DNA from: Amborella trichopoda
Lineage: Eukaryota > Streptophyta > Magnoliopsida > Amborellales > Amborellaceae
Length of the DNA stretch: 64,000 bases
Reading direction: 5' to 3'
NCBI RefSeq assembly: GCF_000471905.2
Contig: NW_006494789.1
Coordinates: 8,897,116 to 8,961,115, forward strand
Position numbers and translations under genes: made by a program
Shown: positions 34,620-47,399 of the stretch, one piece after another
Position numbering within the stretch: position 1 is the stretch's first letter
Layout of the letters: every line of letters begins with the position of its first letter
Notes under the pieces: generated by a model
What the model was told of the DNA's origin: nothing
Seen by the model: only the letters and a program-made list of their open reading frames with translations
Databases searched by the model: none

Positions 34620-36440
34620 TGTAATAAAGGTTTCATCATCTACAACAAAACGTAGACCAAAATGTGTTAGAGTACACTAAGGAATTCTACCAACTCTTAA
34701 GCCAAGCTCATGTTTCGGAAAGTGAAGAACAATTAGTAGCTAGATATGTTAGTGGGTTAAAACCTATGTTACAAGATGAGCTTGCATTGCTACGCATATG
34801 AGACATGAATGAAGCCTAACAAATGGCCTTAAAAACTGAACAAAAATTGAAAAGGCTTTCTTGTCGATTAGAGCGAGGAAACCTATCAAGGGTTTCCAAG
34901 GATAAAATTAATATAGGCACGCAAGAAAATTCGAGCTTTCAAAAACCTCAAGTAGGGAACCAATTGAATGCAACCAGCTCAAAGGTTGCAATTAGAAACC
35001 TTTACAACATTTGTTTTAGGTGGGGAGAGATGGGCCATAGATCTTTTAAATGTCCAAAGAATAAACTACATCTTCTAGACCCTATGGGAGGGGACAAAGA
35101 AGATGAAGTTGATGAACCGATGTTTGATGACGACAAGGATGACCATTCTTCCCCCTGGAATGAGCTCCATGATGAAAGAGATAGTTTGGGGGATTAGGCG
35201 TGTCCTGACAACCCCTAAAAGTAAATCTATTGAAGACTGGTTATGAACAAACATCTGACGAATCAAGTGCACTGCTTTTGGCAAGGTATGTACCCTAATC
35301 ATTAGCTCTTAGGTCTTGTGAAAACATAGTTTCTACTGAGATGATAGAAAAACTAAAACTTAAGACCGAAAAGCACCCATATCCTTATAAAATTAGGTGG
35401 TTTAAAAACAGCGATGAAGTTCAAGTTGATAGAAGGTGCTCGGTTCAATTCAGTGTAGGGAACCAATATCAGGATAAAATGTGGTGTGATGTTCTTCCTG
35501 ATGCATTCCAACTCATTCTAGGAGGGCCATGGAAATATGAACTTGGTGCGGTACATGAAGGCCAACAAAACACTTACTCCTTCTTTAAAGATGGAGTTAA
35601 GGTACGTCTTTGTCCCTTACGAGATTCTCCTACCCCTCAAATTATCACAGACAAAAATGTCAACCTGTTATCTTTTAAAGCTTTTATGAAAGCAAAAGAG
35701 GATGAATTAATTTATGTAATAGTAACCGCAAGACAAAAAGAAGAAGATGATCGCAAACCTGAAGGTGTGAAAGCCTACTTGATGAATTTGCTGATGTGAC
35801 CCCTGAAGAGTTACGAAAGTGTCTACCTCCAATGTGGGATATCCAAAATCTGATTGACCTAGTGCCAGGTGTAAGCCTCCCTAACTTACAGCACTACTGA
35901 ATGAGCCCTGCTAAGCATCAAGAGCTTTAGAAGCAGGTTGATGAGCTCCTTAGCAAGGGATTTATCCAAGAAAGTATAAGCCCTCTCGTCATTCTTGAGT
36001 CGTCAACAAGATCACCATCAAATATTGGTTTCTAATTCCACGACTTGATGATATGCTCAATGAGCTAACATGTTAAATTTTTTCTCAAAAATATCCTACG
36101 TAATAGATATCATCAAATTCTAATCCTCCCAGGAGATGAGTGGAAGATGGCCTTCAAAATAAAAGTTGAACTCTATGAGTGGTTGGTAATACCATTCGGG
36201 CTGTCGAATGCTCCCAGCACATTTATGAGGCTAATGGTACAGGTCATGTGTCCCTTTTTGGGAAAATTTATGATTGTATATTTTGATGACATATTGATCT
36301 AAAACAAGAATGAAGAATCTCATAGAGAACACCTAATAAAGGTATTTCAAGCCTTACGAGGAGCAAAGTTATATGTCAATTTGATGAAATGCTCGTTTAT
36401 GACAAATTGTGTAGTATTCTTAAACTATATAGCATCTATT
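34620..36440 (+). mobile_element. Chromovirus-type Ty3-gypsy fragment (gag end, protease, RT)
   Basis: Gag end 34823-35197 with knuckle CFRWGEMGHRSFKCP, where the second Cys is replaced by Trp. The protease-side ORF 35341-35799 reads KTEKHPYPYKIRW, DRRCSVQFSVGNQY and LILGGPWKYELGAVHEG, typical of the gypsy protease C-terminal part. RT fragments read [33 protein letters not shown] and [10 protein letters not shown]. The YFDD box suggests the chromovirus clade. RNase H, integrase and LTRs are not visible; stops are frequent. Confidence 0.75.
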
Positions 36441-38111
36441 TTAGGGTGTTTTTGGACACTTGTATCCTCAATGCGAATAAAGAGGAAGCCAATCGCGACC
36501 TAGGCCCGTAGGTACCAAAATGCCTAAAGACCACGAAAGCACTGTTAAAATAAACTCTGATCTGGAACGAATTTTTTAATGACGTTGGATGGGTCCCAGA
36601 AAGCATGTGGAGGTAGCATGTGACTCTCCAAGTACACCCACCAAGTTTTGTCGTGATCCATCGAAGTTAAGGTGGATCAGACGCAAAACTAGTTTTCAAG
36701 TTCGACCTCTAACATGTTGAAACGACCCCTTATAACTATAGCCCTATCACTAGAGCCTCATATGAGCACTAAACCACTTACGTTGGATTCAAAAGGTCCA
36801 TATATCAAATTTTCGCTCAGTCGGATGCTTCTGGACCATTTTGCAGCTAACTTACCCAAAAAGGTAGGTTACACACTATTATGGTGCACTCTCGGTGAAC
36901 CTGTTTCCATTTATGGAAATTGTCTTATGATTTTTGGATCAACTTCAAAAGGCCATAACTTCTCCATTGTAAGTCAGATAGAGCCCAAATTTCAAGAGGT
37001 TCGTTGTCTCGTCGACACACACGTTTTAATATATGGTACAACTCATGAGATGACCCGAGACGGAAGATATCATAGAGAGAAGTTGCTCAAGAAAAATCAT
37101 GTGTTGCAGATTTTTGCAAGATGGAGATCCCTTCAATCAAACGGTCATATCACGAAGCCCCGACCTCGGATTGACTTGAAAAGGGATCCATTGTGACCGT
37201 GACATCGCAGGCTGCTATTTAAAGTAAACATCATATGTGGTAAATAACTAAAAGGGCTGTATTTTCAAGTGGCAAGAAGGGGTATTTTTCGGCCATTGGA
37301 ATCCATATTTCGGCAACTTCCCCAATTTGGAAAGTGGTGGTCCGGTCATCAAATCGAGCCATTCTCATCACAAAACGATCATGGCAGCTTCCCTATCATT
37401 CTACGATAGAAAGATCGAGCCAAAGCATCAAGGAATGGATCAAATCTAAGATCGCAAATTTCCCATAGTTTGTCGAATATTTTCAAGAGCTCAATACTTC
37501 GATTCGAGGATCAAGTAATATGTCAAAACGATCACCTCACCGAGACCATCACTATCGCGACATTCTTTTGGCCGGAGGGTTGTCGAAAAGGCTCGAAATG
37601 GGCCCCGGAAGACCACCATAGCCTGTGGCCCCTTTTTGGGGACCACCTTGCCATTTCCAAGATTGTGGGTAGGGGCAAAATGGGTATTTTTTCCCGAAAA
37701 TGGGACTTAAATTTAAATAAAGAAAAATGTGATTTTTTGCAATTAGGGCTAGTTTTGAGCATCCAACCTTTCTCTCTCTTCCCCCCTCTCTTTCCCTCTC
37801 TCTCCTCTCTTCTCTCGCTCTCTCTCTCTCTTTCCCTCTCTTTATATCTCGTTTAACTGGGCCGGTGGCTAAGCTGTCGGCCAGACTCCTTCTCTCTTTC
37901 CCTCTTCTTCTCTCTCTTTCTTTTTCTCTCTCTATTGCTCTATTTCTCCCTTTCTCTCCCTCCTTCTCCCTCGCCTAACTGGGTCTGTGGCTAAGCCGTC
38001 GGCCCGCCACTCCCTCTCATTCTCTCTCCTCTCTCTCTCTCTCTTCCTTTCTCTCTTCTTCTATTCAATCTCTTCTCTCTTTCTTCTCCTTCTCTCCTTT
38101 ATCTATACTTT
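36441..38111. other. Probable LTR-derived non-coding sequence with CT-rich tail
   Basis: No coding domain is recognised; the 160-residue ORF at 36714-37196 resembles nothing I know. 37740-38105 is (CT)-rich with two copies of CTGGG.C.GTGGCTAAGC.GT then CGGCC (37856 and 37977). The text style resembles U3/leader sequence of gypsy LTRs, but no termini were found. Confidence 0.4.
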
Positions 38112-39227
38112 TGTAGACACCCCATTTTAAATCTGGAAAATTCTATGGTTTCCTGAACCCTTAGAACCATAATATCTTAGAAAATCTAAATCCATAGTCC
38201 ACATAGCCTACCTTGTGACCCAAAATCAATCTGCCTACCCAGAACGTTGTAGATACCCTGTTTTGACCCAGAATTTTGCAGACGCCCTGTTTTCCCAAAA
38301 AAATCATTAAAAATAGTAAAAAAAATTCCTTTTTGACCCAAAATTTATTTGAGAGCTTCACTAGAGGCTGAGGAATACACCTGAAGTGGAATTTTTGAAT
38401 TTAGACCATTTTTGGTTGAGAGACACTAGGAGGTCGTCCAACTTAGACTGGGCAAAACGAGTGGGTCACCCAAACTTGGGTAGCACTATTAATGTCGCCC
38501 GGGTGACACCACTAGTTTCGCTCAACCGTTTTTGGCCCAAAACAAAAATTTCTTTCCGGGGGTTGATTTCCTACCTTTTTGTGTAATTTTTACCATATTT
38601 CGCCCAAATTCAAACCCAAAAAATTGGAAATTTTGGCTGGAGGATCTGTTGGTTATGGAAAGATGCCCTTCCCAACAGATCCTTGGTCTTTATAAACCAG
38701 TTTTCATGGCCATTCAAGGGGGACTTTTAGTTGGGAGAAAGATTGAAACCCTAATCTGAAAACCCCAACCCTAAGCCTGAGAAACCTTTTCAGGGCACAA
38801 CAACCCTAGTTCTAAACCATCCTAAGAGCACAACAACCATTTTCAAAGATCTGCTAGTCAACATCCGAATTAAAGAGGCAAAGAGGATGCTGGTTCTGAT
38901 CCGGGCGAGCCCTACTGTGAGAAGGCTTGAGAGTTCCGGGCTATCCGGCCCTATTTGTTATTGTTTTCTTCCCCTTTCTTTCTTCTTCTTCATATTGGTT
39001 TGATTTTATTTTTATTTGTTTTCTTTGAAATCATGTTGTTAATGTCTTGGATCATGGTGGCTCTACCACAGATATGAGAGTGGATTTGCTCGTTTTCGGG
39101 CAGATCTAGCCTCATATTTGAATTCGATTTTTTCTCATTATCTCTACCATCATTATTTTCATTAGTTTAAGGTGTCAATATCTAAGAGATCTTTATCAAA
39201 AGATCTGTTTGATTTTCATCGTAAACA
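38112..39227 (+). repeat. 5' LTR of Tat element 1
   Basis: Begins TGTAGACACCCC and ends AAACA three bases before the PBS. TTTATAAACC at about 38690 is a plausible TATA box. The first 200 bp repeat GTAGACACCCCATTTT as GTAGATACCCTGTTTT and GCAGACGCCCTGTTTT. It carries palindrome copies at 38478-38523. Confidence 0.7.
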
Positions 39228-39230
39228 GTT

Positions 39231-39248
39231 TGGCACCCACCGTGGGGC
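39231..39248 (+). promoter_or_regulatory. Primer-binding site of Tat element 1
   Basis: TGGCACCCACCGTGGGGC just after the LTR end, differing by one base from the TGGCGCCCACCGTGGGG form common in Tat-lineage elements. Confidence 0.75.
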
Positions 39249-41540
39249 ATTTCGAGCTTGATCCAAGCGCCAAATTACGATTTTTATGCACTATTTTTCA
39301 CTGATTTCCATCACAAAAAAGTTCGAAAAGCTGGCTGTGACCAGGACCTAGGGTTTTGATCCTGCGAAACCCCGTTTTTCTTGGGTGACACACGCCCGGG
39401 AGACACCACTAGTGTCGCCCAGGTCCAGGGCGACACGCCTCCTGTCGCCCAAACCTAGAAGTTTCAGCATCTTCTGAAACTTTGATTTCTTGTTCCAAGG
39501 ACTCTCTTGTGACTGTTCAAAAAATTTCAGATCAAAATAAAATTTTAAAAAATATAAAAAAATATTTTTCTTAATACTAGTCTGTTCTATCTATGTTTTT
39601 CTGTTTTATCTTATTTAAATTTATTTAAGCAGAAATATTATATTTACTTCTTGTGGAAGTTTATTGTAACATTATTTCATCAGAAAAAATAAAAAAAATA
39701 TAAAAAATACTTTTTTTTGGGGGCGACTCTCACCCAGCCTGCAAGGGCGACCCACCAGTGTCTCCCAGTTGCAGTGGTTCCATAAAATTCCTAGGACCCT
39801 ATAGACCTCTTCCAGAGGTTTTTGGCTTCTTGTTCACCAATATTTGGCTAAAAATAAAAAATTTAAAAAATCAAAAACGTATTTTGCTTCAGATAGGTCT
39901 GTCCTGTCCTTGGCTTTTTGATTTTATTTTAGTTTGTTAATTTTGATTGAAATCATGTTTTCCCTACTTTCACCATGCTTAGTTTAACTGTGTTTCATCA
40001 AAGTTAAAAAGATTAAAAAAAAAAAAGAAAAAACATTGAGGGTTGCTTGCACACTCTCTGAACTGTGTCCCATTCGAGTCACCCTCGACTCGGGCTGTGC
40101 TTGACTTAGCACAGATTGTTCTTAGTCTCACTGTTTTAATTTTACCTTCTTAGGGGTTTCTTACCCCACCATCTATACTGTGCTTTGAGTGAGCTTCACC
40201 TCGAAATGCGCATTGCTAGGCACGATTATTGAAAGCATTTGCTTTATTTCTTCATTGCATTGTGTGCTTGAAAATTATTTTTGATTGCATGCTTCTTTAC
40301 ACACTCCAATACACACTGGACCGGGAATTCTTGGGAAGCCAACAAACAAATATTTCGAAAACCCCTAAAATCTACATTAACGGTGTGAGGGGAACCTAGC
40401 TTGAGAGTCGAGGTAGTTGGGATTCGCGTAACTTTAACTGTGAGCACCCCTCCGTAATCCTTTGCCTCAAAGCAACCCTACATATAGTAGGACATGTTGA
40501 AAATCCTATAACAGGAGGCCAGGACCTATGTGGGGACTTATATCAGCCTAGCTGAATTTCAATAGTTAGGAACCCACTCTCAAGCCAAGCTTACCTATAA
40601 TCTAGGTCAAAAATTTTTCATGTGCTCTGCTTGCTTATTTATATTGGTTAATCTTAGATCTTAGTCCGGACCTGCTTTTGGTCCGAGCTGAACCCTCTGA
40701 GTCCAAGCCCAGGTTTGTACCCAACTTAGCCCAGATCCGAGCCAGGTTTCACCTTGGTCCGAACTTAAGTCCCCTCTCGGTTAGAGCCGAAGGCTCGTGC
40801 CTAGTTTATCTTTGATCCAGTCCAGGTCCATACCTGATTGATCATCAAAACTCTCTGGGTCCAAGTTCAAGATTATACCCAGCCTAGCCCAAGTCTGAAC
40901 TAGATTTCGCCTTGGTCCGAACTTAGGCCCCTTGTTGGTTCGAGCCGAAGGCTCGTTCCTAGTTCATCTTTGATCCAGTCCTGGTCCATACCTGATCTGA
41001 TCATCAAAATTCTCTGGGTTCAAGTTCAGGCTTATACCCAACTTAGTCCAGGTCCGAACCAGGTTCACACCTTGGATCGAACCTAAGCCCCCTCTCGGTC
41101 CGAGCCAAAGACTCGTTCCTAGTTTATCTATGATCCAATCCGGGTTCATACCTGGTCTGATCATCAAAATTCTCTAGGCTCAAGTTCAGGTTTACACCTA
41201 GCTTAGCCCAGGTATGAACCAGGTTCACACCCAGGTCTGAACCTAGACCCACTCTTGGTTCGAGCCGAGACTCGTACCCATCTAGTCTAGATCTTGGTTT
41301 AGGTTCTAACATAGGTCTAAGCATAAAGTCGCCATTAGAGATAGACTAGGCTTACCCTAGTTCAGGGTCTAAACCAAAACGCATTGAGTCTAGCTAGTCT
41401 AGATTCCAGTTTAGTCTTTACCTAGGTCTCAGTTAAGGTTTTGCCCCTAGAGTCACGCTAGGTTTGCCCTAAGTCATCAAGTCAAGCTCTTACCTAAGTC
41501 TAGATTCTAGAACCCCACAAAAAGCAATCACCATTTTAGT
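39249..41540 (+). other. Long leader of Tat element 1
   Basis: Non-coding between PBS and gag. Holds palindrome copies at 39380-39450 and 39745-39766, A-rich segments, and a 160-bp tandem array (separate entry). Confidence 0.65.
40660..41300. repeat. ~160-bp tandem repeat, four units
   Basis: The GAGCCGAAGGCTCGTTCCTA block occurs at 40784, 40942, 41102 and 41272, each preceded by CTTGGTCCGAAC-like and followed by CTGATCATCAAAA.TCTCT text. Spacing 158-170 bp. Confidence 0.9.
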
Positions 41541-41544
41541 CACT

Positions 41545-43700
41545 CAAGGTGACTATGATGATCACTCCACGGCCGACTCCAAGCCTAACCTGCCCAAACA
41601 TAGGGACCAATATGCTGCGATCCCTTGGGATTATCGACAGAACTTAGGTCAATCCATTGTCCAACGCCCAGGTCTTCAATTAAAGGTAGAATCCCAAGGG
41701 TCCTCTCCTACTCCTGAATTCTGTGTGGCTCGAAATGTTGGCTCCACCCGAAAAACTTTGAATAGTCAGGAGGTCCAACCGGGTGTCATCCTACAAGGGC
41801 TTTTAGGCAACAAAAGTAGGAGTCGAGTGATGGAAGATGTTCATGTAGTATCAAACGCCAATTCTCATAACTCAAACCAAGATAACCTTGGGGCTCAACA
41901 ATCTCAAAACAAAGACCCACCTAGGTTTAGGGGATCTAACCCAACCTCGAGCCACCATAGTACAGCTCATGATATCCTGAACACTGTACGAAGCAAAGGT
42001 ATCAATCTAGACCTACCCTTAGGCGAGATGGGCATCTAAGCTTCCCTTAAAAGTCTAGTTGACCTAGGTTACACTAGACATGCCCCAGTTCATGGGTCGA
42101 TCCCAACCAACTTAGTGGTATAGGTCAACCCCTAACACAACCGATCAGTCGATTCTTCAATCGGTCCCTCTAGTTCATATGGTCCAACAAACCGTGCAAT
42201 TTCCACAACCAATGGTGACACCTATGGCTTAGTACACCCCTCCAGCACAAATATATCAAACTACGCCGGTGACTGCGGCTCATCAATCTCAGGCCCATGC
42301 AGGCTAACATGTACCCCAAGTATCGACTCTTCAGTCTATGCTTGGGAACCCACCGACCGATGGGCCTATTGTCATGCCAAATACCTAACACGAAGGCACC
42401 ATAAAAGCAATGCACGATATGATTGTAAGAATGGGCATGCATGAAATTCTACCTCCGAAGGCCTATGTTCATGAAACCCTTGGAGGCATGGAAGACCTTC
42501 CCCTGGGATTTGTCTTCCCAGAATTTGGAAACAAGTTCAATGGGAAGAGCGATCTAGACACTCACATCAATGTGTACCTCCTCTCCATTCGAGCTTTGCG
42601 AGACAGACCTAACCAGCTGAAGGCCATATTTTCGCAAACATTGACCGGCGAGGCCTTGAACTGACATCAGAGAACAATGTCCGCTCGACCACACATCACT
42701 CCAGATGAAATATTCAACCTATTCGTCTATCACTATCTTATGCCAAGACCTCTCTCCTTGGGGGAGCTCAGTGCAACGAAACAAAACCCAGGAGAATCCT
42801 TCGAGGATTTCATCGGTCGATTCCGTGAGGCGGTGATGCAAGTCATAGAATGTCCACTTACGGACCCAGCCAAGATCTCCATAGTCTTAGAGAACGTCGC
42901 TCCTAAATACAAGACCTTTGTCAGCCAAGGTCTTATCCCCCACTCTTTCGACTCCATGATTGAGCGGGTGGCACGACATGAAAGAGCCAGAGGGACACCC
43001 CTCAGCACCGGGCTCGACAATAAACTAATAATAGCTCCCAAAAGTAAGAACAAAAACAATAACAAGGAGAATGCTTCTAGTCAAGTTAATGAGATTGTTG
43101 TTAAGGGACTGCCTCAAGGTTGAGCTGCTCAACGCAACAATCAGAGCCAAAACCAAAGGGGTCAACTTAGAGCAAACGCTCAAAATAATAACCAAAGGTG
43201 AGAGGATAATTTCACCCCTCTCAAAGACCCAATAGAAAAGGTGCTAGAATTACTCCTGGCTAGAAATATGCTTTATCTCCGGCCACCATTTGAACCACCA
43301 TTTCAAGTCACAGATAAGAGCAAGTGGTGCAAATGGCATCAAAACCATGCTCATGATACTCAAAACTGCTTGTATTTGAAACAGGTGATTCAAAGGTTAA
43401 TCAATAGAGGGGACATCACTGTCGCTATTAGAAATCAACCTATTGAAGAGCCTAATCAAAAGATGGGTATCTTCACAAGTCCTCTACCAAAAAATATGGT
43501 CACAACGACCGAAAATTCGGGGGCTCAAGACAACTCAAAAGAGAATGTCGTCATTCACATGGTTGAGAGTGGAGACGAAGAAGATGATTATAGTCAATTC
43601 ATATTTGCTTCTGATCATCACTTTCAAGAATCTGAAGAAGATCTTTTGAGCCTTCTAAGAGGAAACTCTTCATCTTCAAACCTTGATAACCTTCCCTAAT
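41545..43700 (+). pseudogene. Tat element 1 gag
   Basis: The N-terminal segment is frame-broken at 42040-42400. The capsid-like GAG domain reads FPEFGNKFNGKSDLDTHINV and RPNQLKAIFSQTLTGEALN (42520-42660), then after one stop SLGELSATKQNPGESFEDFI, GRFREAVMQV and SFDSMIERVARHERA (42677-43123). WCKWHQNHAHDTQNCLYLKQ (43328) is the zinc-knuckle-like CxxH..H..C segment of this lineage. Acidic tail to 43697. Stops at 42661, 43121 and 43201. Confidence 0.85.
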
Positions 43701-44039
43701 GGGACCAATATGGTAAAGATGATATGCTAGAGATTGATATGGTCAGGATCAGTGAAAAGTGATCATCTTCCAAACAAGGGCCAACACCCCAAAGTCTCCC
43801 ATTACTCTCAGTATGGCTGACCCTATCGAGCTTCAGGCTGGCGAGGTTGATTCCCTAACCTGAAGATGCCGAGTGTTCAATTGATGGTCGATAGTCTCGA
43901 CGAAAGACTGAGAAACACCTTAAAAGCCAAATAACCAGCAGGGGTCGTAGATCATGAACTGAATAAAGAAATTCAAGGGTCCGCAACCACCTTCGATCTA
44001 CCGGCTCATCTCGGTAAGATCCAGACTCAAATCTCCATC

Positions 44040-44370
44040 TTGGAATTGCTTGCCAATTCACCAGCACACAGAGCCCAGATCGAAAAGGTTCTCGTTAAGA
44101 CACATATCCCGAGCAACACACAACTAGATGAGTTGTGCGAATTGATCAACCAACTGATGGCACCAACGTCAATCGTGTTCACGGACGATGACATCCTAGC
44201 TAGCTTCAACTGCTTTCATGTCCAACCTCTGTACATCATTGTTTTCATGAAAGGATACGTGATACAGAGAGTTCTTATTGATAATGAGGAATCCTTAAAC
44301 ATATGTCCTATGAGAATAGTGAAGCAGATAGGTAAAGCCCAGATGACTTTGAGCCATGTCAACTAACTAT
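44040..44370 (+). pseudogene. Tat element 1 protease
   Basis: IVFTDDDILASFNCFHVQPL, then YVIQRVLIDNEESLNICPMR. In this family the active site reads (I/V)D.G(S/A); here DNEESLN shows the Gly replaced by Glu, so it is probably inactive. Confidence 0.75.
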
Positions 44371-44445
44371 CACCGCATACGACGGGACCAAGAGACAAGC
44401 TAAAGGTATACTGCTTCTCACACTCAAGATCGGCTCTACACTCCA

Positions 44446-45540
44446 TCAATGCCTCAAATTTTTGACTAAAAACGGCGTCACAAAAGTATGTGCTGAACCC
44501 CCTTCTTTTATCAATCCTAATATAGGTAACGGGAAGCTAGCTGTAGGGGTCGAGCTTGGAGAAATCTCACTCACTGCCTTTGAGCAAGCCGATTGTGCCA
44601 CCTTACGCCTAGAGGCCGACGACCATATTCCACAATTTTGCAAACTTCTACATTGATGGAGGACATTATCCAATGTCAACATCGATATGGTTTCGGGTCC
44701 CTCGAAGCTTGTCACACGCTCCTCTCCCAAGACTTCCAACCAGGCCAAGGCTTGGGGAGTCAAGGGCAAGGCGTAACGGAGGAAATTTCTGAATCACTCA
44801 AGCGAAAACTAAAAACAGGGATCGAAGAGGTCTCGGGTGTTCTCTCACCTTATTTTAAAGTTGGATGAAGCCTTTAAGCTATTCATGTTTTGTATCTGGA
44901 GGCATTCAAAGCCTTGATCCTCTTGATGCCTGACCTTCAAAATGGCCAAAGGTGATCCTTGATTCCCCAATGGTCGGGAACTCTTCTTCCACACCTCATC
45001 ACACACAATTACTGGGAATTGAAGACCTTTTTGCTGACCTGGATTTGAATGTATGCACAATTGGCTCTGACATAGCCAAGCGTGCTCATCCACCTATACA
45101 AACCCAAGAACAGAATTGGTCAATCATTCCTCTATCTTGAGAATCGCAGGAAGCATACCAGCGGCACCTTCAAGTTTCGGTGCTAAAAAACAGACAGGCA
45201 CAGGGTGGCCACCTAACCACCCCTACGCGTCTAGTCCCAAACATTTCTCTCACGAGTCGCATAAGGGACACCTCTTGTGTTATTTCAAAATCTGCTGAAA
45301 ATTCAAAACATGATAAAATTGATAATAATGAAAAATAATTTTAAAAAATGGCGAACACTAAAGATAGCCCAATAACGATGCACAATACTCGAGAGCCAAG
45401 AGTCTGAAGAAATCCCTCAACTTGAGGAACTCATTTCCCATGTTGAGCAATTCAAGAAGAGGTTCGATGGTGACCCAATAACTATCATCGAAGAGACGAT
45501 CGATGTAAACCTAGGAACTGAGAAGGACCCAAGGTTGACC
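44446..45540 (+). pseudogene. Tat element 1 protease-RT spacer
   Basis: Broken frames, including VKGKA/WGSQGQGVTEEI text like the GLGK spacer of Tat polyproteins and a short ORF 44952-45140 (TQLLGIEDLFADLDLNVCTI). No enzyme domain. Confidence 0.5.
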
Positions 45541-46620
45541 AAGATTGGAACCTCTCTATCTCCTGAGGAGTGGGAAAATATGATTTCCTCTCTCAAAGAA
45601 TATTACAATGTCTTCTCCTGGTCATATGGCGATATGCCAGGATGAGATCCCACATTGATGCAACATCACCTAATATTCAACGAAGGAGCAAAGCTTGTAA
45701 GGCAGAAACTCTGATGTCAAAAGACCCACCTTGAGCTCAAAATCAAAGAAGAAATCGATAAATTTCTCTAGGCAAAATTCATTACCCTTGTCGATTACTC
45801 AGAATGGTTGGCCAACATAGTGGTCATACTCAAGAAAGACAGGAAGATCCTAGTGTATGTCAACTATAGAGATCTCAACATGGCATGTCTCAAAGACAAT
45901 TTCTTGTTACCAAATATAGATGTCTTGGTCGATAACACCGCGGGGCACGAGATGTTGTCATTCATGAACGACTTCTCGAGTTACAACTAGATCCTCATGG
46001 CAGAAGAAGATCAGACCAAGACATCATTCATAACACAATGGGGAACTTACTGCTATTGTGTCATGCCCTTTGGCCTAAAAAATGTTGGGGCACCTTATCA
46101 ATGGGCAATGACTAGCATCTTCCAGGACTTGATGCATACCATCATGGAAGACTATGTCGACGACATTCTAGTCAAGTTGAAGGCCAGGTCTAATCATCTC
46201 ACCAACCTGAAAACCATTTTCGAAAGACTCTGGAAACATCAACTCAAACTTAATCCACAGAACTGTGCCTTTAGGGTTGAATCTGGTAAATTACTAGGCT
46301 TTATAGTAAACTAAAGGGGCATTGAGGTGGACCTGTACAAAATACGAGCCATCACTAAAATGCCCCCTCCCCAGAACATCAGAGAAATTCGTGGGCTTCA
46401 AGGTCGCATACAAGCCATTAGGCATTTTATTTCATAACTGGCAGACATGTGCACGTCGTTCAATAGGCTCCTTAAGAAAGATACCCCATTCATATGGGAT
46501 AATGAATGCTAAAAAGCGTTCGATCAAATCAAGTACTACCTCACTAAAGCTCCCATTCTTAGTCCTCCTAGTCCAGATAAACCCCTGTTCTTATACATAT
46601 CTGTGAAAGACAAGACTATG
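45541..46620 (+). pseudogene. Tat element 1 reverse transcriptase and first RNase H
   Basis: SPEEWENMISSLKEYYNVFS opens the RT. Then WLANIVVILKKDRKILVYVN, YRDLNMACLKDNFLLPNIDV, YCYCVMPFGLKNVGAPYQWA and the intact catalytic box DYVDDILVK at about 46155. LLGFIVN leads into RNase H text with LFLYISVKDKTMEAML. Stops at about 45645, 45770, 45988 and 46313, and further frameshifts after 46320. Confidence 0.9.
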
Positions 46621-46799
46621 GAGGCAATGTTAGGATAATACGAACCTTGGAAAAGAATGAACCATTTACTACATCAGGAAAACTATGGTGGAATACGAGA
46701 CAAGATACATGGATGTGGAGAAGCACTGGTTGACGCTTGTGTGGGCCATGCAGAAGTTAAGACACTATGTCTTATCTCATGTAGTCAGTCTCATGTAAA

Positions 46800-47300
46800 A
46801 CATTGACTCGCTCAAGTACCTATTGGAAAGACAAGTCCTTAACGGACATTTGGCGAAGTGGAGAATGCTATTGAGCGAGCTCGAGATTGAATATGTCACT
46901 CAAAAATCGGTCAAAGGACAAGCCATTGCTGACTACTTGGCTGAACAAGCCTTACCAGATAAAACTCCCATCAACACGGATCTCCCTAATGAAAACTCTT
47001 CACAATCATGGAATCAATTTAGGAGCTCGAGAACACTATGGGAATGAAAATCCAACAAATATGAGTGATTGGTGGCTCCATACTCATCATAAATCAAGTT
47101 CAAGGGATTTGGAAGGTGAAAGAAGAAAAGATCAAACCTATTAAGAAAAGGTGCAAACGATAATCCCATATTTTAAGAAAATAACCTTTTAGCATGTAAT
47201 TAGGGAAAATAATCGGTTCGTCGACACCCTTGCGACCTTGCTTCAATGGTTGATATTCCTTCAGAAATCACCAAACTGCCATTCTACATAAGGAACAAAG
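46800..47300 (+). pseudogene. Second RNase H (aRNH-type) remnant, internally deleted
   Basis: YVTQKSVKGQAIADYLAEQA ends the first RNase H/linker region. The core that should follow is missing. The end of a second RNase H is visible at 47205-47290: ENNRFVDTLATL then, after a frameshift, ASMVDIPSEITKLPFYI. Dual RNase H is a Tat-lineage trait. Confidence 0.6.
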
Positions 47301-47399
47301 ATGACCCTTCCCCGCCAAGGATCGAAAAATAAATAGAGCAAAGAAAATAAGAATGATGGGGAAGTGTATCTCGTGCGCTAGTTAAGGAAAAACCATGGT

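Noticed and set aside
36714-37196. 160-residue ORF as a gene
   Set aside because: No family resemblance, lies in LTR-like non-coding sequence between gypsy fragments, no splice or regulatory support.
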